NCBI GenBank assembly: GCA_002816585.1
Contig: MUCT01000033.1
Coordinates: 66,564-130,563, forward strand
Reading direction: 5' to 3'
DNA length: 64,000 nucleotides
Source: SAR202 cluster bacterium Io17-Chloro-G6
GTDB taxonomy: Bacteria; Chloroflexota; Dehalococcoidia; UBA3495
Positions 59,763 through 64,000 of the stretch are shown here, piece after piece. A model generated the notes under the pieces. The model saw nothing but the letters and a program-made list of their open reading frames with translations, searched no databases and was not told the origin of the DNA. Both the position numbers and the translations under genes were made by a program. Positions within the stretch are counted from its first letter, which is position 1. The number at the start of each line of letters is the position of its first letter.

Positions 59763-61712
59763 ATGACTAATCCCATCACGCCAGACCTGGTTTACAACAT
59801 CAAGACAGTCAGTGATCCGGCCCTCTCTCCAGACGGAACGCTGCTGGCCTACACCTTGGGTTGGGTCGACAACGATAGCCTTGAAAGCCGCTCTCGGATT
59901 ACGCTGATGGACCTGGGCATCGGTTCTAGCAATGAACTGACTCAAGGCGAGAAGGACGCAGCGCCCAAATTCTCACCCGATGGCAGCCAGGTGGCATTTT
60001 TGCGCTCGATAGGTGGTGACCCCTCTCAGGTCTGGGCCACGAGGGTGGATGGCAAGGACGAGAAGCAGTTGACTCATTTGGGGAAAGGTGTGTTCGATTA
60101 CGAATGGTCTCCAGACGGGAAAAGATTGGTGATCTGCGCGGACGTTGACCCGTTCCCAGACGAGGCGCCGCCTTTGCCGGAGGGCGTGCCGCAGGTCACG
60201 GTTGTCCAACGGATACGCTTCCGTTACGACACTCTTGGCTGGCGGGGCGATTCCCACTTCCACCTGTTCGTTGTGGAGTTGGAAAGCGGTGAAACCCGCC
60301 AGATCACGGATGGCGATTGGGACGACACGACCCCAGTCTGGTCTCCCGACGGCTCTCGCATCGCCTTTATCTCCGGACGGCGCGACGACCGCGATTTTCT
60401 GGCCCTGAGCGAGGTGTATACCGTACCGGCGTCAGGAGGCGAAGTAAATCTAGTTTCTGAGGGGCTGTTCAGCGTTGGCGCTCTAACCAGGTCGCCCGAT
60501 GGACGGCGACTGGCGGTAGTGGGGTCGGATGCTCCCGAAGGCATGGTGCTATGGCAGGGATGGATCTATGTTTTGGAAGAGGGGAGCGCCCCTCGACGGC
60601 TGACCGACGACACAATCAAACCTTATTTGGCGTTCCCACCGGTGACGCGCCCGGGCGTCCTGCGTTGGACGGACAATGGCCGGATCGTCTATCTAGGAGA
60701 GCGGAAAGGCGAGTCTTTCCTATTTCAGACCCCATCTGAGGGAGGGCCAAGCGAAGTTATCTGGGGCGGCTCTTGCTTGTCCACCGGGTTGGCGTTGGAC
60801 GAGCGGGCCGCTGAGGCGGTGGTGACCGCCTCGTATGCGGAATCTCCCGGCGATCTCTATCGCGTCGATTTAGCGACGGGCCAAACCAAACAGTTGACCG
60901 ATCTGAATGCCAATTACATGAAGGAGCATCCGGCGGCACGATTAGAGAAATTTCATATCGAGCGGGCCGGATTCGTGATTGAATGCCGGTTGTCATTCCC
61001 ACCCGAGTTTGACTCCAGCGCGTCGTACCCCTTGGTACTGGACATACACGGAGGCCCAAACGGGGCATTTTATGATTCCTTTGTCCCGGCCCAGCAAGTC
61101 TTGGCGACTGCGGGATACCTGGTTCTGGCGGTAAACCCACGGGGTTCGTCCACCTATGGCACAGATTTCATGATGGCGGTGCTGGGCGATTGGGGCGGAG
61201 AGGACTATCAGGACTTGATGGCGGCGGTCGATGAGGTTTGCCGCCGTCCCTATGTGGACTCCGAGAGGTTGGGTGTCCACGGTTACAGTTACGGTGGTTA
61301 TATGACCAGTTGGGCTGTCGGAAACACCAACAGGTTCAAGGCCGCCGTGGTGGGGGCTCCGTGCATAAACCTCCACAGCATGTACGGCACCTCCGACATT
61401 GGCATCAGTTTCGGCGAGGCCCAGTGGGGCGGGTCCATTGCCGATGGGGTGGACAAGATGCTGGAACGCTCGCCAATCTCCCATGCCGCCAATGTGAACA
61501 CGCCGGTACTGCTGCTCCACGGAGAGGCGGACGCCCGGTGCCCCATAGGTCAGAGTGAGGAGTATTTCACCGCGCTGAAGCGGCTGGGCAAAGAGGTTGA
61601 GTTCGTCCGGTTTCCGGGTTGCTCCCACCTGTTTCCCCGTATGGGACACGCCAAGATGCGGGAAGAATATCTGGGCCGCACTTTGGGCTGGTTCAACCGG
61701 TTACTTGGGTAG
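59763..61712 (+). CDS. S9 family peptidase (acylaminoacyl-peptidase/DPP-like)
   Basis: 649 residues. Residues about 1-390 form a PD40-type beta-propeller with repeats such as SPDGSQVAFLRS and WSPDGKRLVIC. The C-terminal alpha/beta-hydrolase domain has HGGPNGAFYDSF, the nucleophile HGYSYGGYMT near 508, the acid in GEADARCPIGQSEE near 591 and the His in GCSHLFPR near 623. This is the prolyl-oligopeptidase-like fold, which removes N-terminal acyl-amino acids or dipeptides from short peptides. No signal peptide is visible, so it is cytoplasmic. AAGGTACTTT precedes the ATG. Confidence 0.94.
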   Translation: MTNPITPDLVYNIKTVSDPALSPDGTLLAYTLGWVDNDSLESRSRITLMDLGIGSSNELTQGEKDAAPKFSPDGSQVAFLRSIGGDPSQVWATRVDGKDEKQLTHLGKGVFDYEWSPDGKRLVICADVDPFPDEAPPLPEGVPQVTVVQRIRFRYDTLGWRGDSHFHLFVVELESGETRQITDGDWDDTTPVWSPDGSRIAFISGRRDDRDFLALSEVYTVPASGGEVNLVSEGLFSVGALTRSPDGRRLAVVGSDAPEGMVLWQGWIYVLEEGSAPRRLTDDTIKPYLAFPPVTRPGVLRWTDNGRIVYLGERKGESFLFQTPSEGGPSEVIWGGSCLSTGLALDERAAEAVVTASYAESPGDLYRVDLATGQTKQLTDLNANYMKEHPAARLEKFHIERAGFVIECRLSFPPEFDSSASYPLVLDIHGGPNGAFYDSFVPAQQVLATAGYLVLAVNPRGSSTYGTDFMMAVLGDWGGEDYQDLMAAVDEVCRRPYVDSERLGVHGYSYGGYMTSWAVGNTNRFKAAVVGAPCINLHSMYGTSDIGISFGEAQWGGSIADGVDKMLERSPISHAANVNTPVLLLHGEADARCPIGQSEEYFTALKRLGKEVEFVRFPGCSHLFPRMGHAKMREEYLGRTLGWFNRLLG

Positions 61713-61890
61713 CTCCGGAGCAGAACGAAGGAATCCGCACCCAAAATATTATTTCAATATCCTGTTGACCCACTGATAGGTCCTTCGACAAATACGAACG
61801 GGGAAGATACTGCGGCTCGTTCGCCGTGGGCTTACCGGTCTGCAATTTTATCTGGTTTCCACCACTTCAGCGTTATTCCTGACCGCCGGC

Positions 61891-63183
61891 CTATTTGGGA
61901 GCCTTGGCCCAGGCATCACCCCAGGGGACATCGGCCAAGTTTCTTGAGCGCCTCACTTCGTTGATGGTTAAGACTCCCCGGTCCAGGAGTTGTACTTCGC
62001 GGGAAACCCGAGTCGACTCATCTTCGCTGAGCGCCTCGATTGCAGTGAGGTCAAACTCCAGTTCCAGACCGCCGTATCCCAGCGCCGGGAGCAATTTCCT
62101 CGTGACCTGTTCAGCCAGAAATCTCATCTCAGGGACCATGGTGTTTCGCCAAAAGAAGCGCTCCGCTGCGTTCACGTTGGAAAAGGTGGCTCGTTCCAGA
62201 TCAGAAAGCAGGGGTTTGGGAACACCGTAGGTGCGGCTCACCTCCTCCAAGCTCCAGCGCAGCCCCTGGATAAAGTCCATCTCGCGGTGGCTAATCCCCA
62301 GGGTCTTGATGTCTCGGACAAAGCTGGCCACGGCGGGCCGGTGGGCATGTGCTGGTCCTTGGAATCTGGCCTCCCAACGGCGGTAGAACTCCTCGATCTC
62401 AGTGTCGGTCATGGTCTCATTGGTCAACAGGACGAAATCTGGCTGAGCTGAGTTGCGTAGAAAATTCCGGTTGAACTTCAAACTGTCTTTGCCCATATCG
62501 GCGGACATGCGCACCGGGGCTATGGGCGAAAGGCCAGCATACTCTTCAAGGGGGTTGAAATAGCGGAACCATACGATCTCCTCGGGGGTGTATGCCACCG
62601 GCCCGTTCCGCCCGTTGTAGACAAAACCTCGCACGTACTCGCGCCGGTCGGGGACGATGCTGACTCGGTCGGGCCGCAGGGGCCAGATCTCCGGTTGACC
62701 GTGTTCGTCACGATCCACCGCCCAGAACGCAGACCCCCATAGGTTCAGGTAGATCTCGGTGGCGCGCCAAAGGTCGCTGCCGGTATACCAACGGTTCACA
62801 CGTTCCAATATCCGCTGGGCAGGATGGTCTCGCCCCACTGGGGCACGGCCTCCGGAAGAGGTGGTGCGGTAGATGATGGCTGGAGCGCGGCTTAGGGTGT
62901 CTGCCCGTAGCCGGATGGCAGCATATACCGGTACTGACGTGGCGTAATACTCGCCGTACTCGGTGCGCGACCACCCTCCATTGCTTCCGGTGAAGCCGCC
63001 AAAGCCGTCGATATCTGCTGCCGCGGCGCGGTTGGACCGCTGCACCGTGACAAGGGGCTTTGGGAAGCCTGGGATCAGGCGCTGGGTTGTTTCCTTAATC
63101 CTCGACCCGGTTCCCTTTATCAAGTTGTAGGCCCGGGTCGCCCGATCGCGCCCCAGCAAAATGGATTGCTTGTTTTCTTTCAT
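61891..63183 (-). CDS. Phage portal protein
   Basis: 430 residues from ATG 63183, which overlaps the terminase stop in ATGA; a GTG at 63189 is also open. Typical HK97-type portal blocks are visible: YATSVPVYAAIRLRADTLSRAPAIIYR, WRATEIYLNLWGSAFW, NRNFLRNSAQPDFVL and the C-terminal LDRGVLTINEVRRSRNLADV. The portal forms the dodecameric DNA gate of the capsid. The order terminase then portal is that of phages or gene transfer agents. No protease or capsid gene follows; the next gene is the convergent S9 peptidase, so the head cluster ends here. Confidence 0.92.
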   Translation of the reverse strand: MKENKQSILLGRDRATRAYNLIKGTGSRIKETTQRLIPGFPKPLVTVQRSNRAAAADIDGFGGFTGSNGGWSRTEYGEYYATSVPVYAAIRLRADTLSRAPAIIYRTTSSGGRAPVGRDHPAQRILERVNRWYTGSDLWRATEIYLNLWGSAFWAVDRDEHGQPEIWPLRPDRVSIVPDRREYVRGFVYNGRNGPVAYTPEEIVWFRYFNPLEEYAGLSPIAPVRMSADMGKDSLKFNRNFLRNSAQPDFVLLTNETMTDTEIEEFYRRWEARFQGPAHAHRPAVASFVRDIKTLGISHREMDFIQGLRWSLEEVSRTYGVPKPLLSDLERATFSNVNAAERFFWRNTMVPEMRFLAEQVTRKLLPALGYGGLELEFDLTAIEALSEDESTRVSREVQLLDRGVLTINEVRRSRNLADVPWGDAWAKAPK

Positions 63184-63893
63184 GTCCACAACCTCGTCTT
63201 GTTGGCCGATTCCAAAAATGCCAGCATCAGCGCATCGGCTTTATCTGGAGATGGAAGCCCCCGCTGGCGCATGGCATCTTTGCTTTCCATCTGAACTCTG
63301 CCCTGGCTGTCGTAGCTGTAGCGGAGAGCCGCCAATTCGCCCATCAACTGATGATCATTGGGGATAGCGATCTGGCCGGAGGCAAATAGCTCCTTGAGCC
63401 GCCAATAACCCTCAGCCCGGACGTTGGCGAAGATGGTCTCCTGGCTAGCCCGGCGGGCCACGTTGATCCCCTTCACCGGGAAACCCTGTTCCTTGAGACG
63501 GTCAACCACGCCAGCCCCCACCCCAATCTCGTCCACACAGACCCTTTCCGGGGAAGTTTCCCGTATGGCGGCGGCCACCCAACCCGCCAGCTGCATGGTG
63601 TCCATATGGCGAAAGGTACGGATCTCCAATACCCGGCTGCCCTGTCTGCGGAGGATGACACTCCGATCGGAACCGAAACGGGCCACGTCCACCGCCAGGA
63701 CGACCTCTTCCGCTGCTATTTCAGTCTCGGCCGATTCCGCTTCTTGATCTTGGGCCGCGGTCCAGCGTTTGGCCGCTTCCTCAACGTCGCTCAGGCCGAT
63801 CAGGGTGTCTTCGGCCTGGTCCGGGAATTCGCCCAACACGCGTGCCCGGTAGATGGGGTTGTCTTCGCCCCAAGTCTCCCGGCGTTCCTCCAC
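63180..63893 (-). CDS. Phage terminase large subunit, C-terminal nuclease part (truncated)
   Basis: 237 residues from GTG 63893. The frame stays open upstream to about 63965, where a TAA ends it; the last homologous-looking segment there is LWHIITPPF. The nuclease domain is clear: VVLAVDVARFGSDRSV near 65 with metal-binding Asp, VCVDEIGVGAGVVDRL near 117, and KADALMLAFLES near the end. The N-terminal ATPase domain (Walker A and B) is absent, and the in-frame stop precludes continuation. It therefore lacks the packaging motor, or has a frameshift at about 63940-63966. It is coupled to the portal gene by ATGA. Confidence 0.82.
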   Translation of the reverse strand: MEERRETWGEDNPIYRARVLGEFPDQAEDTLIGLSDVEEAAKRWTAAQDQEAESAETEIAAEEVVLAVDVARFGSDRSVILRRQGSRVLEIRTFRHMDTMQLAGWVAAAIRETSPERVCVDEIGVGAGVVDRLKEQGFPVKGINVARRASQETIFANVRAEGYWRLKELFASGQIAIPNDHQLMGELAALRYSYDSQGRVQMESKDAMRQRGLPSPDKADALMLAFLESANKTRLWT

Positions 63894-63959
63894 CCACCGG
63901 GCAGATGTAAACGGCGGAGTAATAATGTGCCACAGAGGCGGTAGAGCCGCAGCGGTAGC

Positions 63960-63981
63960 GGCGGTTTAAAATTGTACCGCC
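63960..63981. repeat. Inverted repeat GGCGGT/ACCGCC at the terminase break
   Basis: GGCGGT (63960-63965) and ACCGCC (63976-63981) pair around an AT-rich loop TTAAAATTGT. It lies where the terminase frame ends. It may be a terminator-like or insertion scar. Confidence 0.4.
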
Positions 63982-64000
63982 CGAGGTCTTCTCTCTAAGC

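Overview
The window looks like a chromosomal segment of a GC-rich (roughly 58-60 percent by eye) bacterium of the Chloroflexota, most likely the Dehalococcoidia/SAR202 side of the phylum. This is inferred from gene content, not from a marker tree: an ATP synthase operon in the order I-a-c-b-delta-alpha-gamma-beta-epsilon followed by rex, a coaD-linked coiled-coil gene, and a dense set of catabolic families typical of SAR202-like genomes (luciferase-like flavin monooxygenases, CaiB/BaiF CoA-transferase, NIPSNAP and dimeric alpha/beta-barrel proteins, VOC, carboxymuconolactone decarboxylase, SMP-30, FAH). No tRNA, rRNA or CRISPR array was found.

Layout. 1-6615 (minus): a run of genes from a CoA-transferase and a CitE-type lyase through a phosphatase, a hydrolase and an alpha/beta-barrel protein to a CDF metal transporter, a YtkA-like lipid-facing protein and the start of a CtaG-like oxidase assembly gene. 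6813-11105 (plus): an orphan molybdopterin dehydrogenase large subunit, a CMD-family protein, a dual-OB protein and a small barrel protein. 11106-18604: mostly housekeeping and core metabolism (Lrp-type domain, RidA, EF-G-like factor, methylmalonyl-CoA mutase large chain, tyrS-ribF) plus a decayed esterase. 18971-24189: rsmD-coaD-coiled-coil operon, a Lon-like protease and a DUF151 nuclease. 24340-31854: the complete F1Fo ATP synthase operon under a near-consensus sigma-70 promoter, with an extra 32-codon membrane ORF between atpB and atpE. 31980-44043: rex, DUF503, a membrane Fe-S oxidoreductase of the ETF:menaquinone oxidoreductase type with two small companions, a flavin monooxygenase, FAH hydrolase, M16 peptidase, MBL hydrolase and uvrA. 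44196-45015: a probable toxin-antitoxin pair with an unusual antitoxin. 45019-61712: accessory catabolism (BtpA family, class III and class V aminotransferases, a second flavin monooxygenase, a VOC gene with an in-frame amber codon, a 979-residue FAD/Fe-S oxidase, SMP-30, NIPSNAP, USP, a PuuE-like deacetylase, an S9 peptidase). 61891-64000: a phage portal gene and a truncated terminase large subunit.

How it fits together: electrons from acyl-CoA, hydroxyacid and heterocycle oxidation (CoA-transferase, lyase, mutase, FAD/Fe-S oxidase, molybdopterin enzyme) could enter the quinone pool through the membrane Fe-S protein, drive the ATP synthase, and be sensed by Rex. That is inference. The most unusual points are the wHTH/excisionase-type antitoxin with a PemK/MazF toxin, the extra small membrane ORF in the atp operon, a probable AUC start codon downstream of coaD, an in-frame palindromic element inside the FAD/Fe-S oxidase, the amber-interrupted VOC gene, and a scatter of perfect palindromes.
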